DNA of 64,000 nt from Planctomycetales bacterium ZRK34 (lineage in GTDB: Bacteria; Planctomycetota; Phycisphaerae; Phycisphaerales; Zrk34), in assembly GCA_014873095.1 (NCBI GenBank), contig CP050848.1, positions 5,391,850 through 5,455,849 on the forward strand, read 5' to 3'. Both the position numbers and the translations under genes were made by a program. Every line of letters begins with the position of its first letter. Within the stretch, counting starts at the first letter, position 1. Shown piece by piece: positions 19,230 to 27,848 of the stretch. The notes beneath the pieces were generated by a model. It did not search any database, had not been told where the DNA came from, and was given only the letters and a program-made list of their open reading frames with translations.

Positions 19230-19823
19230 ATGATGAAGCGGTGTTTGGCCCTGGCAGCGGTGTTGGCAGCGGTGTTGGCGGCGGCGACGGCGGGTCCGGC
19301 GACGGCGCAGACGCTGCAGCAGAAGGGCTATCAGGCTGTCGAACAGCGCGTCGGGGATGTGGATCCGATGCACCAATCGATGCGGAAGATCGAATCGGGG
19401 CTCTACGAATATGGGCAGGGTTCAAGCGTCTTCCGCGGGCCGGATGCACAGCGGCTGTATTTCATCACGCAGGGGTTTGCGCTGTCGTATGACCGGTCGC
19501 AGTATTTCGAGTTCGAAGATCGGCATGGTCAGGCCTACGTGGCGCAGGAGGTGCCGCCGAATACGGTGTTCCACCTGGGCCTTCCGTCGCAGCCCCCGGC
19601 TCCGCCGCGGCAGCCTTCACCCTATGAAGTCAACGCCCAGGTTGACGGCCGCGTGACGACCGGGCGGCGTGTGTTCGCTGCCGGTTCGCCGACCGGATAT
19701 GACGCCCAGCGTGTCGCACGACAGCAGTGGGTTCAGTATGCCGCCGCACGTCAGGCGCAGTGCGATGCCGTCATCGCAGCGATCGATCGTGTGATCGGGG
19801 CGTCGGGGTCGCAACAGCCTTGA
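19230..19823 (+). CDS. Secreted protein of unknown function
   Basis: 197 residues from the ATG at 19230; GGAGGG lies about 12 bases upstream. A signal peptide (KRCLALAAVLAAVLAAATA, cut near ATAQT) is clear. The mature part has a short region rich in Tyr and Phe (LYFITQGFALSYDRSQYFEF), a Pro-rich linker (PSQPPAPPRQPSP) and an Ala-rich C-terminus. I do not recognise a family. The DtxR-type regulator gene follows 30 bases later and could be co-transcribed, which might hint at a metal-linked role, but this is weak. Confidence 0.55.
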   Translation: MMKRCLALAAVLAAVLAAATAGPATAQTLQQKGYQAVEQRVGDVDPMHQSMRKIESGLYEYGQGSSVFRGPDAQRLYFITQGFALSYDRSQYFEFEDRHGQAYVAQEVPPNTVFHLGLPSQPPAPPRQPSPYEVNAQVDGRVTTGRRVFAAGSPTGYDAQRVARQQWVQYAAARQAQCDAVIAAIDRVIGASGSQQP

Positions 19824-19853
19824 TCAGGCGGTGCCCGCCGGTAGGATGTTCGC

Positions 19854-20546
19854 ATGTCCACGACGCGATCCACCCCGAACGACACAACGCACAGTGCGGC
19901 GGTGGAAGATTACATCAAGCACATCTGGAAACTGAATCAGCAGGGCGATCGCGCCACGACCAAGGCCATCGCCGAGCGGTTGGACCTCGGCAACGGCACT
20001 GTCAGCGGCATGCTCAAGCAGCTTGCCCAACGCGGCCTGGTCGAGCACGAACCCTACTACGGCGCGAAACTCACCGAAGCCGGTGAGCGACTGGCTCTGC
20101 GGATCATCCGCCGGCACCGGCTCATCGAGTTGTTTTTGGTGGAGACGCTGGGGCTGGGTTGGGACCAGGTCGATCGCGATGCCGAACGGATGGAACACGC
20201 CGTCAGCGACGACCTGATCGATCGCATCGATCAGTTTCTCGGCCGCCCGCAGGTCGATCCGCACGGGGCGCCGATTCCGAACGCCGACGGGCAGGTCGAA
20301 CAGCAGAACTACCACCGGCTCAGCGATCTCAAACCCGGTCAGCGCGGATTGGTCGGGCGGGTCTCGGATTCAGAGCCGAAGTTTCTCCAGTATCTCGATG
20401 CGGTCGGCATCGGGCTGGGCGTGATGATCGAGGTGGTTGACCTCGGCCCGTTCGGGGCGATGCATGTGCGCGTCGGCGATACCGAGTCGCACCTGGCCCG
20501 CGAAGCGTCGCAGCGCATTCACGTGCAGGTTCAATCGCCCGTCTGA
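19854..20546 (+). CDS. DtxR/MntR-family metal-dependent regulator with FeoA-like C-terminus
   Basis: 230 residues. The N-terminal winged helix (EDYIKHIWKLNQQGDRATTK, then IAERLDLGNGTVSGMLKQL), the dimerisation domain with HRLIELFLVETLGLGWDQV and the ligand-rich DAERMEHAVSDDLIDRID, and a C-terminal SH3-like FeoA domain (LSDLKPGQRGLVGRVSD) are in the family order. It likely represses Mn or Fe uptake genes when metal is bound. Potential target in the window: the iron-type ABC permease at 15489, though no operator was identified. Confidence 0.88.
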   Translation: MSTTRSTPNDTTHSAAVEDYIKHIWKLNQQGDRATTKAIAERLDLGNGTVSGMLKQLAQRGLVEHEPYYGAKLTEAGERLALRIIRRHRLIELFLVETLGLGWDQVDRDAERMEHAVSDDLIDRIDQFLGRPQVDPHGAPIPNADGQVEQQNYHRLSDLKPGQRGLVGRVSDSEPKFLQYLDAVGIGLGVMIEVVDLGPFGAMHVRVGDTESHLAREASQRIHVQVQSPV

Positions 20547-20550
20547 ACGA

Positions 20551-21219
20551 TCACGCAAACCACGTCAGCAGTTTCTCGAGCGTCACATCAGCCATCGCGT
20601 CTTCAATGCGGTCCGCCTGCGCGAGGCGATCGGCACCGTAGCTGTGGGCCACGGCGAGTGTTTTCATCCCGGCGCCGCATGCCGAGGCGAGGCCCGCAGG
20701 GGTGTCTTCGATCGCCAGGCACTGGTCGGCCGGCAGATTCAACCGCTCGGCAGCCAGTTGGTACGAGCGCGGGTCGGGCTTGGAGTGGGGGACTTCGTCG
20801 GCGGTGACGATGACGTTGAAACGGTTCAGCAGATCGCCATCCCCCACACCGCGCAGGACCGCCTCGATATCTCGCCGCAGGGCGCCGCTGCAGATGGCGA
20901 TCGGCATATTCGCAGACGCTGACAGAATCAGCTCCACGGCCCCGGGAAACGGCGTCACACCTTCGTCGACGATCCGCTCAAAAGCTTCCGCCTTCTGTTG
21001 GATCAGCTCACCGACCTGCGACTCTTCCAGGCTGACGCCGAAGTCACCGCAGATGGCCCGCAGGCCGTCGCGATCGTCGTAACCGATGTACTGCTGAACG
21101 TAGCGGTCGTAGTCGAAATCGACGCCAAAAGGCTGCAGGGCCCGCAGGAAAGCGCGGTAGTGCAGCGGTTCGGTGTCGACGATGACGCCGTCAAAATCAA
21201 AAACTATGGACTGAATCAT
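20551..21219 (-). CDS. HAD-superfamily hydrolase (beta-phosphoglucomutase/phosphatase-like)
   Basis: 222 residues from the ATG at 21219; the frame extends to 21312 but that part overlaps the start of the next gene and precedes the true HAD motif. Motif I is FDFDGVIVDTEPLHY (Asp nucleophile and the Asp two residues on), motif II is AICSGALRRDIEAVL, and motifs III/IV are SKPDPRSYQLAAERL and CLAIEDTPAGLASACGAGM. These enzymes hydrolyse or isomerise sugar phosphates. Divergent from the LbH nucleotidyltransferase gene. Confidence 0.87.
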   Translation of the reverse strand: MIQSIVFDFDGVIVDTEPLHYRAFLRALQPFGVDFDYDRYVQQYIGYDDRDGLRAICGDFGVSLEESQVGELIQQKAEAFERIVDEGVTPFPGAVELILSASANMPIAICSGALRRDIEAVLRGVGDGDLLNRFNVIVTADEVPHSKPDPRSYQLAAERLNLPADQCLAIEDTPAGLASACGAGMKTLAVAHSYGADRLAQADRIEDAMADVTLEKLLTWFA

Positions 21220-21304
21220 GGCCACAGTGTAGACGGATCGCCCGACTGCCCGCAACGGGGTATTCCGCAGGCAGCATCCACGTATTTCCGATACCATCTG
21301 ATTC

Positions 21305-22510
21305 ATGGACACGCTGATTTATTTCGACGACGGCCTGCGGCTTGGTCCGCTGTGTGACCTACGCCCGAGCTTCGACCTGCGCACCGGTGCATTGACCACT
21401 TACGAGCGTCTGACCGGACAGATCGGACGCGGGCCCGACGCCATGATCGTGCCGACAGAATTGGCCGCGCTGACCAGTGAGTCCCACAACCTGCCGGTCA
21501 ACGCGCTGCCGGACGCGACGTCGTACCTGATGATCAACGGCCGACTCACGCGCATCAGCTTCGACCTGCCTGCGGGGATCAACACCGCGCTGACGGATCA
21601 GACCGGCTCCGTGATCGCTGCGCGCCTCGATCGCCGCGAGACGGAGCAACTGCTGCGAAGCGGCGGGCGTCAGCTCGGGGATGTCGCTGTGCGGGCGGTC
21701 AGCGATGCGCCGATGCTTCGCAAGCCATGGGATGTGCTCGAGCACGCCGATGTGAATCTCGAACACGACATTCAGTCGCTCGCCGAACGGATGACCCCGC
21801 TGGAAACCGAGCCCTCGCCGCGTGTGACGATCGTCGGCGATCACCCCGTACTCATCGGCAAGAACGTGACAATCCACCCGCATGTTGTTTTCGACACCAC
21901 CGACGGCGCGATCTGCGTCGATGATCACGCGGAGATCCGCTCGATGGGCGTGATGGTCGGCCCAGGCTACGTCGGCCCGCACAGCGTCATCACCAACCAC
22001 GCCCACATCCGCGGCCACATGATCATCGGCCCGTGGTGCAAGGTCGGCGGCGAAGTCTTTCAGTCGGTTTTTCAAGGGTATGCCAACAAGGCCCACGCCG
22101 GGTACCTCGGCAACAGCTACGTCGGCCAGTGGGTGAACTTCGGCGCCGACACGGTCACCAGCAATCTCAAAAACACCTACGGCCCCGTGCGTATGCAGGT
22201 CGAACCCGAAGGCCAGCCGGAGGAAACCGGCCGCATGTATCTCGGCTCGATCATCGGTGATCATGCCAAAACCGCCATCGCCACGCGCCTGCTGACCGGC
22301 ACGTGTGTTCACACCGGCGCGATGATCGCCGTCGGCGGCCTGCCGCCCAAGTGTGTCGGGCCGTTCACGTTTTTGACTGACCACGGAGCAGCCTGCTACG
22401 ACCTCGATAAGTTCTGCGAAGTCGCCGCGACGGTGATGGGGCGTCGTAATGTGACACTCTCGCCGGCCATGCGCCAGCGTCTGCTCGAACTGCATGCCGC
22501 GTTGGCATGA
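21305..22510 (+). CDS. Putative sugar-phosphate nucleotidyltransferase/acyltransferase with left-handed beta-helix (GlmU-like)
   Basis: 401 residues. The N-terminal half (YFDDGLRLGPLCDLRPSFDL, with DVLEHADVNLEHDI before the helix) is the divergent domain found in GlmU-related proteins of planctomycetes and Bacteroidetes. The C-terminal half shows hexapeptide repeats forming a left-handed beta-helix (IGKNVTIHPHVVFD; GPYVGPHS-like turns; LGNSYVGQWVNFGADTVTSN). It could make UDP-N-acetylglucosamine or a related sugar nucleotide; the classic LxxGxGTRM loop of true GlmU is missing, so this is uncertain. Confidence 0.75.
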   Translation: MDTLIYFDDGLRLGPLCDLRPSFDLRTGALTTYERLTGQIGRGPDAMIVPTELAALTSESHNLPVNALPDATSYLMINGRLTRISFDLPAGINTALTDQTGSVIAARLDRRETEQLLRSGGRQLGDVAVRAVSDAPMLRKPWDVLEHADVNLEHDIQSLAERMTPLETEPSPRVTIVGDHPVLIGKNVTIHPHVVFDTTDGAICVDDHAEIRSMGVMVGPGYVGPHSVITNHAHIRGHMIIGPWCKVGGEVFQSVFQGYANKAHAGYLGNSYVGQWVNFGADTVTSNLKNTYGPVRMQVEPEGQPEETGRMYLGSIIGDHAKTAIATRLLTGTCVHTGAMIAVGGLPPKCVGPFTFLTDHGAACYDLDKFCEVAATVMGRRNVTLSPAMRQRLLELHAALA

Positions 22511-22516
22511 CCTGAT

Positions 22517-22840
22517 TCAGGCGGCGTTCTCGCCTTCCAGCAGAGGCTTGAGCTCACCGGACTGATGCATTTCCGTAACGATGTCGCACCCGCCGACGAA
22601 TTCGCCATCGACGTAAAGCTGCGGGATCGTAGGCCAGTTGGCGAACTCCTTGATGCCCTGGCGGATCGACATGTCTTCGAGCACGTTGCACGAGCCGAAC
22701 TCGATGCCGTAGCTGTTGAGGATGTGGGCGACCTGCCCGGAGAAGCCGCACTGCGGGAACGTCGGCGTGCCCTTCATGTACAGAAACACACGCGCGGATT
22801 TGATCTGATCTTCGATGCGCTGCTTGAGCGTTGCGTCCAT
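22517..22840 (-). CDS. grxD: Monothiol glutaredoxin, Grx4 family
   Basis: 107 residues from the ATG at 22840, which has AGGA six bases upstream. The monothiol active site CGFS sits in TFPQCGFSGQV, and ANWPTIPQLYVDGEFVGGCD contains the glutathione-binding TIPQ and GGCD motifs. Grx4 proteins hold and pass on [2Fe-2S] clusters. It directly follows the BolA gene (eight bases), and these two are known physical partners in Fe-S trafficking. Confidence 0.93.
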   Translation of the reverse strand: MDATLKQRIEDQIKSARVFLYMKGTPTFPQCGFSGQVAHILNSYGIEFGSCNVLEDMSIRQGIKEFANWPTIPQLYVDGEFVGGCDIVTEMHQSGELKPLLEGENAA

Positions 22841-22848
22841 GTTCAATC

Positions 22849-23109
22849 CTATCCGTTGATCGGGTAAAGGTGCTTATTCTGCTGCCAGCGGTCGGGCGTG
22901 AAGGTCTTCAGTTGCAGGGCGTGCAGGCGGTCGGTGTCGAACTGATCCTTCAGCGCGTTCATCACCGCCTGATGCTGGCGGACAAGCGGCTGGCCTTCGA
23001 AGCTGGCGCTGATCACAACCGCCTGAAAATGCCGCCCATCGGGGCTGAGCACGTGCACTTCGGCGTCGGCGATATGACCGCGAATGATGGTGGTGATTTC
23101 GTCGTTCAT
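22849..23109 (-). CDS. BolA-family protein
   Basis: 86 residues. The BolA fold is recognisable by DGRHFQAVVISASFEGQPLV, followed by RQHQAVMNALKDQF and the C-terminal LHALQLKTFTPDRW; the His in GRHF and RQHQ are the usual cluster-binding candidates. BolA pairs with monothiol glutaredoxin to form a [2Fe-2S] heterodimer, and here both genes are in one operon. There are 94 bases without a gene between its start and the dehydrogenase stop at 23204. Confidence 0.9.
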   Translation of the reverse strand: MNDEITTIIRGHIADAEVHVLSPDGRHFQAVVISASFEGQPLVRQHQAVMNALKDQFDTDRLHALQLKTFTPDRWQQNKHLYPING

Positions 23110-23203
23110 GAGGCCCTCATGATAGTGGGCCCCATGTCGGTAAATCCAGTAGGGCGGCGGGGGAGGCCAAAGCCTGAGTTATCCGCTGATTATGCGATGA
23201 AAG

Positions 23204-24181
23204 TCACTCAAACTCGATGAGCACTTTGAGCGTGCCGGGCATGGCGGCGGTCGCCAGGGCCTTTTCCGACTCGGCGAACTTCACCCGTCGGCTGATCAGA
23301 CTCACCACGTCGACTTCACCGCCGTTGAGCATCGCCAGGGCGTCGGAGAACAGCCCGCAGCGTGAGCCGAGCAACTGAATCTCGTGAATCACGATCGGCG
23401 AAAGATCGACGCCTTTCTGCTCGGCGACGGTTGTTTTGAGCACAACCTTGCCGCGCGGGCGCACCATCTTCAAAGCCGTGTCGAGCCCCGATGCCGAGCC
23501 GGTGCAATCGACGACGACATCCTGATCAGCCCGCAGCGAGACATCGCTGAGCAGCCGATGCTTGATGCCCCATTTTTCACAGAGGGCGAGTTTGTCGGGG
23601 TGCTTGCCGATGACGCGCACCGAGGCGTTGAGTTTGCTGAGCACCTGGGCGGTCAGCAGGCCGAGTCGCCCGTCGCCGAGCACCGTCACGAAAGGGCGGC
23701 TCTCGATGCGCAGCATGTTCATCACATTGCAGGCGGCGGCCAGCGGCTCGGTGAATACCGCGTGGTCATCGTCGAGCGTGTCCGGCACGGCCAGCAGGTT
23801 CTTTACCGGCAGGCTGAACCGCTCGGCAAAACATCCATCGCGCCCGGCAATGCCCAGCACGGTTCGATCACGGCAGTGATTAGCCAGCCCGCGCGTGCAC
23901 ATGTCGCACTTGCCGCAGACGCAATTGATCGATCCGACAACGCGCTTTCCAACCAGTTGCTTCGCCTTGTCGTCCACATCGGGGTGAACCTTCTCGACGA
24001 TGCCTACGAATTCGTGCCCGAGCACGCCGCGATAGTCCATGTAACCGCGACTGATTTCCAGGTCCGTCGAGCAGACGCCGGCGGCGATAGGGCGGATGAT
24101 CGCCTCGCCGGGCGCTAGCTCCGGGTCCGGGTGTCGGGGTTCGAATCGGGGTTTAGAACCGTCATAGACCAATGCACGCAC
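23204..24181 (-). CDS. Zinc-dependent medium-chain alcohol/sorbitol-type dehydrogenase
   Basis: 325 residues from the GTG at 24181, chosen because GGAGG stands eight bases before it; the reading from 24196 begins inside that site. Catalytic zinc ligands are in GVCSTDLEI and GHEFVG; the structural zinc site is CVCGKCDMCTRG plus the following NHC. The nucleotide fold reads VTVLGDGRLGLLTAQVL. It oxidises an alcohol or polyol with NAD(P). The lipoprotein gene ends 27 bases upstream. Confidence 0.88.
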   Translation of the reverse strand: MRALVYDGSKPRFEPRHPDPELAPGEAIIRPIAAGVCSTDLEISRGYMDYRGVLGHEFVGIVEKVHPDVDDKAKQLVGKRVVGSINCVCGKCDMCTRGLANHCRDRTVLGIAGRDGCFAERFSLPVKNLLAVPDTLDDDHAVFTEPLAAACNVMNMLRIESRPFVTVLGDGRLGLLTAQVLSKLNASVRVIGKHPDKLALCEKWGIKHRLLSDVSLRADQDVVVDCTGSASGLDTALKMVRPRGKVVLKTTVAEQKGVDLSPIVIHEIQLLGSRCGLFSDALAMLNGGEVDVVSLISRRVKFAESEKALATAAMPGTLKVLIEFE

Positions 24182-24208
24182 GTATAGCACCTCCACCGTG
24201 CAGATCGG

Positions 24209-25036
24209 TCATTTCGCGGCTGCAGTTTCGTTGGGTTTTCTGAAAAGCGGATCGGTTTCGTCGATCCCGGCCGGCTGCTGGGGCACGATCTGCTTGGGCT
24301 GCTTCCAGAACTGCATCTTCTGCCAGAACGTCGGCGGCGGAACGAACTGCGGGTAGTAATACACATCCTTGCCGAGGAAAAGATCGCTTTCGTGATTCTC
24401 CGACCAGGCCAGCCAGCGTGATCCGTCTTCGCCGAACTGCTCGCCGGTCAGTGTTTCCAGGGCTCGCTCACTCTCAACGACCACGGCATAGTTCTCGTCG
24501 TTCAGCGCCCCGATCAGGCCCTGAAACACACGCGGCAGCGGATACTGCGAAAGGGCGTTGGCCGACGCCGCCCGCACGTCGGCTTCATCATCGTCACGCA
24601 GCGCCTCCAGCAGCGGATCGACGGCTGACGGATCATGCAGTCGCTGCAAAGCCTTGGCCGCTTCCCATCGGACGAAGTCCGTCTTGTCCTTGAGGTACGG
24701 CAGGATCGCCGCCACATCGCTGGGTTCGCCATGCTTGCCCAGCGCCCGCAGACAGGCCGCCCTCACGGTCGGATCCGGGTCGTCGACAAGCAGACGGTAG
24801 GTCTTCAGATACGGCGCTTCGCCGCCCCAGGGCGCGTTGGAAAGCAGATTCACGCTCTTGCGTCGCTTGTCCGGGTCGTAGACGTTGAACGCCTCACGCG
24901 CCACCTCGCCTGGCTCCGGTGGAAACATCCCCGAAAACAGACCGTCGGACTTGGACCCCGAATCGCAGCCCGGCGTCACGACGCCGAACAGACTCAGCAG
25001 GCTGATGATCCCCAATATCACGATGCCATGACGCAT
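24209..25036 (-). CDS. HEAT-repeat lipoprotein
   Basis: 275 residues with an N-terminal lipoprotein signal (VILGIISLLSLFGVVTPGC; lipobox TPGC near residue 23). Then come four to five HEAT-type repeats, for example DDPDPTVRAACLRALGKHGE and RDDDEADVRAASANALSQYP, and a charged C-terminal tail with a Trp-rich PPPTFWQKMQFWKQP. It probably sits on the outer face of a membrane as a protein-binding scaffold. No enzyme motif is seen. Confidence 0.72.
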   Translation of the reverse strand: MRHGIVILGIISLLSLFGVVTPGCDSGSKSDGLFSGMFPPEPGEVAREAFNVYDPDKRRKSVNLLSNAPWGGEAPYLKTYRLLVDDPDPTVRAACLRALGKHGEPSDVAAILPYLKDKTDFVRWEAAKALQRLHDPSAVDPLLEALRDDDEADVRAASANALSQYPLPRVFQGLIGALNDENYAVVVESERALETLTGEQFGEDGSRWLAWSENHESDLFLGKDVYYYPQFVPPPTFWQKMQFWKQPKQIVPQQPAGIDETDPLFRKPNETAAAK

Positions 25037-25115
25037 CCACGGACTCCCTGGTGATTAAACCGGTTCGCTTCCCTGTCGAACGGGCGTATTGTAAGGCACA
25101 ACCCCGGGAATTGCA

Positions 25116-25877
25116 CTAGGGCGATGACGTGGTCGTACCGGGCTTTTCAGTTTGTTTTTTCCCGCTTTGAGATTCCAGGGCCGGCAGCACCGCGCCGGTG
25201 AACAGTTTCTGCAGAATCTCGGACCGGCTCATCATCTCCACGACCGAGTTCAGCCCGCCGTCATCGGCGACCGGCACTTCGGTCTCGAAGAACTTGCCAT
25301 CGGCGCTGTATGTCCCGCGGTACTCTTTCAGCACGCCGTTGTCATCCTTCGACCGGCGGATGGTCTGCTTCATCACCCGTCCGTCCTTATCGACCCATGT
25401 CTGCACGGACCGCACGATGCCGTCATCGAAAACTTCTTTCTTCGATGCATATGGCAGCATGCTGTCAATATCGAACGACCCCGGCGGGGCGGGTTCGACC
25501 GGTTCGTACGCCCGCTGCGGCGCCCCGACGGATTGCTTGACGACCCGGCTCATCGCGTCGACGGATTCAACGCTCGAATGTTTCTCTATCCAGTCGAGGC
25601 GCTCGCGGGTGATCGCCTCGCGCTGGCGCGGGTCCATCGCCTGCGTTTTGGCGAGCCCCGCGTCGAGTTGCTTGTCGAGTTCGGCGGGTTCGATCTCGCC
25701 GGTGCCGTCGGAATTCTGCCGGGCGGCCGACAGGTCGACCAGCTTCGACTTGGGCCCCGGCTTGGCGCCGATTTCGAGCTTTTGATACAGCAGAAACACG
25801 CCCAGCGTCACGTGCGCCAGCACGGCGATCGTGATCGGCCAGAACCATCGTGATTTGCGGAATCGACCAATGCCCAT
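25116..25877 (-). CDS. Single-pass membrane protein of unknown function
   Basis: 253 residues. A basic N-terminus (GIGRFRKSRW) and one membrane segment (FWPITIAVLAHVTLGVFLLY, about residues 12-31) precede a charged, Gln/Asp-rich extramembrane region and a Ser/Thr tail. The AHVTLGVFL membrane segment recalls TonB-like proteins, but no TonB C-terminal domain is seen, so I leave it unnamed. It is divergent from the D-amino-acid transaminase gene, with only 21 bases between the two starts. Confidence 0.5.
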   Translation of the reverse strand: MGIGRFRKSRWFWPITIAVLAHVTLGVFLLYQKLEIGAKPGPKSKLVDLSAARQNSDGTGEIEPAELDKQLDAGLAKTQAMDPRQREAITRERLDWIEKHSSVESVDAMSRVVKQSVGAPQRAYEPVEPAPPGSFDIDSMLPYASKKEVFDDGIVRSVQTWVDKDGRVMKQTIRRSKDDNGVLKEYRGTYSADGKFFETEVPVADDGGLNSVVEMMSRSEILQKLFTGAVLPALESQSGKKQTEKPGTTTSSP

Positions 25878-25898
25878 GCGGCGTGTATCCTCTTGCTC

Positions 25899-26759
25899 AT
25901 GATAGTGTACCTCAACGGCCAGTGGCTACCGCAGGACCAGGCGATGATCCCCATCGAGGATCGCGGCTTCATGTTCGCCGACGGCGTTTACGAAGTCGTC
26001 CGTTTCTACAACCATCACCCGATCGCCATGGACGATCATCTGCACCGCATGCAGACGAGCCTTGATCGTGTCCGCATCCAGTACCCCGACGACCTGCCGC
26101 CGCTGGATGTGATCAGCCGTAAACTGCTGGAGCACAATGATACGCCCGACGCCTCGGTCTACTGGCAGGTCACACGCGGCGTGGCGCCCCGCAAGCATAA
26201 ATTCCCCCCGGCGGAAACAACCCGCCCGACCGTTCTCGCGGTCGCTTATCCGCAACACGCATTCGATGCCGCCGCGCCGGTCACGCCACTCAAAGCCATC
26301 ACCCGGCCGGAAATCCGCTGGGCCTACTGCGCGATCAAATCGATTTCACTGTTGCCGAACGTGCTCGACGCCCAGGCTGCCGTCGACGCCGGCTGTGATG
26401 AAGCGATCCTCGTCCGCGAAGACGGCATCGTCACCGAAGCCACCGCACGCAGCGTCATCATCACCGAAGGTAAAACCCTGCTGACCCATCCGCTGGACGG
26501 TCGCATCCTCGATTCGATCACACGTCGCATCGCCATTCAACTGGCTCAGGAAGCCGGGTATATCGTTCGCGAGGATTACTTTTCCGTGGATCGCCTGCGC
26601 AGCGCCGAGGAAATACTCGCCGTCGGCACAACCACCGAAATTGCCTCCATCATTGAGCTGGACAGTAAGCCTGTCAGCCACGGCAAACCCGGTCCGATAG
26701 CGGTCGATCTGTTCGAGCGGTTCAAACAGCACGTCGCCAAAACCTGCAACGTCAAATAA
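25899..26759 (+). CDS. dat: D-amino-acid (D-alanine) transaminase
   Basis: 286 residues from the ATG at 25899. The PLP class IV fold is clear: MIPIEDRGFMFADGVYEVVR, YWQVTRGVAPRKH, the catalytic Lys in CAIKSISLLPNVL, the Glu in EATARSVIIT and the phosphate-binding GTTTEIASI. It makes D-Ala or D-Glu from the keto acid, feeding peptidoglycan. A branched-chain aminotransferase would be longer at the N-terminus. Converges with the CYTH gene. Confidence 0.88.
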   Translation: MIVYLNGQWLPQDQAMIPIEDRGFMFADGVYEVVRFYNHHPIAMDDHLHRMQTSLDRVRIQYPDDLPPLDVISRKLLEHNDTPDASVYWQVTRGVAPRKHKFPPAETTRPTVLAVAYPQHAFDAAAPVTPLKAITRPEIRWAYCAIKSISLLPNVLDAQAAVDAGCDEAILVREDGIVTEATARSVIITEGKTLLTHPLDGRILDSITRRIAIQLAQEAGYIVREDYFSVDRLRSAEEILAVGTTTEIASIIELDSKPVSHGKPGPIAVDLFERFKQHVAKTCNVK

Positions 26760-26793
26760 CTCCCGGATGTGACGAGCAGGGGGGTGGCGCCGT

Positions 26794-27372
26794 CTACTTT
26801 GCTTCTTCGAAGTTCAACACGCGCGTCCCCTGCCCGTGCGTGCTCAGTAACTGCCACACCATCGACGCATACCCTTCCCGGATCATCGGCTCATCCGCCA
26901 GCCCCAGCTTCTCGCGGACCGACATGACTGTCTCTTCGCCGGGGCCTTCGATTTCGATGAATTGACCGATCTGGGGCAGTTCGTCGAGTTCGATCGTGCA
27001 GTCGTCGAGCCGCCAGCGTTGGCGGCGCTTCTCAAATCGAATCTGCTCGGCAAACCCGAGCGCAGTAAACAGTTCTGCTGCATCGTCCGGGTCAACGACA
27101 TCCATCTCCGTCTCAGCCCGCTGCTTGATGGGGCCTGGCAGCCGCGGACCTTTGTGTGTGACGATAACCCGGCTCGCGGCGGGATCATTCACATTCACCT
27201 CGGAACGAACGCGCAATCCGCTGTCGGAGTTCCGCAACGAACCGTCGGGCGTATCGAAGAACACGTTTGTCTCGAATAAGTCTTCGACCATCGAACCGCC
27301 GGCCGCCTTGAGCCGACCGATCATCGCCTCACGGTCAGCCAGCTTCATTTTCGCTTCAATTTCAACAGCCAC
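26794..27372 (-). CDS. CYTH-domain protein (class IV adenylate cyclase/ThTPase-like)
   Basis: 192 residues from the GTG at 27372, which has GGAGA seven bases upstream; the reading from 27558 would take in the dif site and is not used. The CYTH signature VEIEAKMKL opens the protein, with FFDTPDGSLRNSDSGLRVRSE, VTHKGPRLPG, IRFEKRRQRW and QFIEIEGPGE carrying the acidic and basic tunnel residues. CYTH enzymes act on triphosphates (ThTP, ATP, polyphosphate). Its promoter region ends at the prophage left junction. Confidence 0.85.
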   Translation of the reverse strand: MAVEIEAKMKLADREAMIGRLKAAGGSMVEDLFETNVFFDTPDGSLRNSDSGLRVRSEVNVNDPAASRVIVTHKGPRLPGPIKQRAETEMDVVDPDDAAELFTALGFAEQIRFEKRRQRWRLDDCTIELDELPQIGQFIEIEGPGEETVMSVREKLGLADEPMIREGYASMVWQLLSTHGQGTRVLNFEEAK

Positions 27373-27491
27373 GGGTATCTCCGTATACGTGCAGCGGCGG
27401 AACAGGAACTCAGTGACGCATATGATGCCTTGTGCAGCCCCAAATGGCCAATCTGACTCATGTTCTGACTCATTGCCCCCTGCTGGGTCTA

Positions 27492-27519
27492 ATTTAACAT
27501 AACAGTTATTATCGGACTC
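27492..27519 (+). other. dif: attL of the prophage = chromosomal dif site (XerC/XerD recombination site)
   Basis: 28 bases in three parts: ATTTAACATAA, then CAGTTA, then TTATCGGACTC. The first arm is the exact reverse complement of the E. coli XerD arm TTATGTTAAAT; the last six-plus bases (ATAA reversed) fit an XerC arm. The 17 bases ACAGTTATTATCGGACT recur at 37801-37817. As a dif site it marks the replication terminus region of this chromosome. Confidence 0.85.
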
Positions 27520-27578
27520 AATGCCGACAGGGGAGTGGAGATGTGGAAACGACACCAATACTTTAGATCATCGTGTCC

Positions 27579-27830
27579 TCAATTGTCAACTCTGTAGTTT
27601 TTCCGCAGTTTACGCACTTCCTGGGACTGGTCGAATCGCTCCGTGACCTGGGACGCTGCACAAATTAGATCAATCGCGGACCGTATCATCTCTGAGACTG
27701 AACGCCCGTTTTGTACGGACAGCTTCTGCAACCTGTCCAGCTGCGACGGTGTCAACCTGACCTCCAGGCGAGCCAGAAATCGCTGCCGAGCCTGCCTCAC
27801 AATACTCAAATTCTCATAGTTTCTTGGCAT
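27579..27830 (-). CDS. Ribbon-helix-helix DNA-binding protein, probable phage repressor
   Basis: 83 residues from the ATG at 27830, preceded by AGAGGGA nine bases upstream; a longer frame to 27857 would run into the operator palindrome. The RHH core is LARLEVRLTPSQLDRLQKLS, followed by NGRSVSEMIRSAIDLI: one beta strand and two helices with the G-x-S/T turn, as in Arc/CopG/MetJ-type regulators. It is divergent from the 149-residue gene across an 83-base region full of dyads and is the best candidate for binding them. Confidence 0.78.
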   Translation of the reverse strand: MPRNYENLSIVRQARQRFLARLEVRLTPSQLDRLQKLSVQNGRSVSEMIRSAIDLICAASQVTERFDQSQEVRKLRKNYRVDN

Positions 27831-27848
27831 GGGCTTTCCCTCTTGACA

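Noticed and set aside
19123..19449. 108-codon minus-strand frame opposite the secreted protein
   Set aside because: Pro/Ser/Arg-rich shadow of the signal-peptide gene with no ribosome site.
27373..27558. N-terminal extension of the CYTH gene
   Set aside because: It would encode the dif site and has no ribosome site; the GTG at 27372 with GGAGA begins at the conserved CYTH motif.
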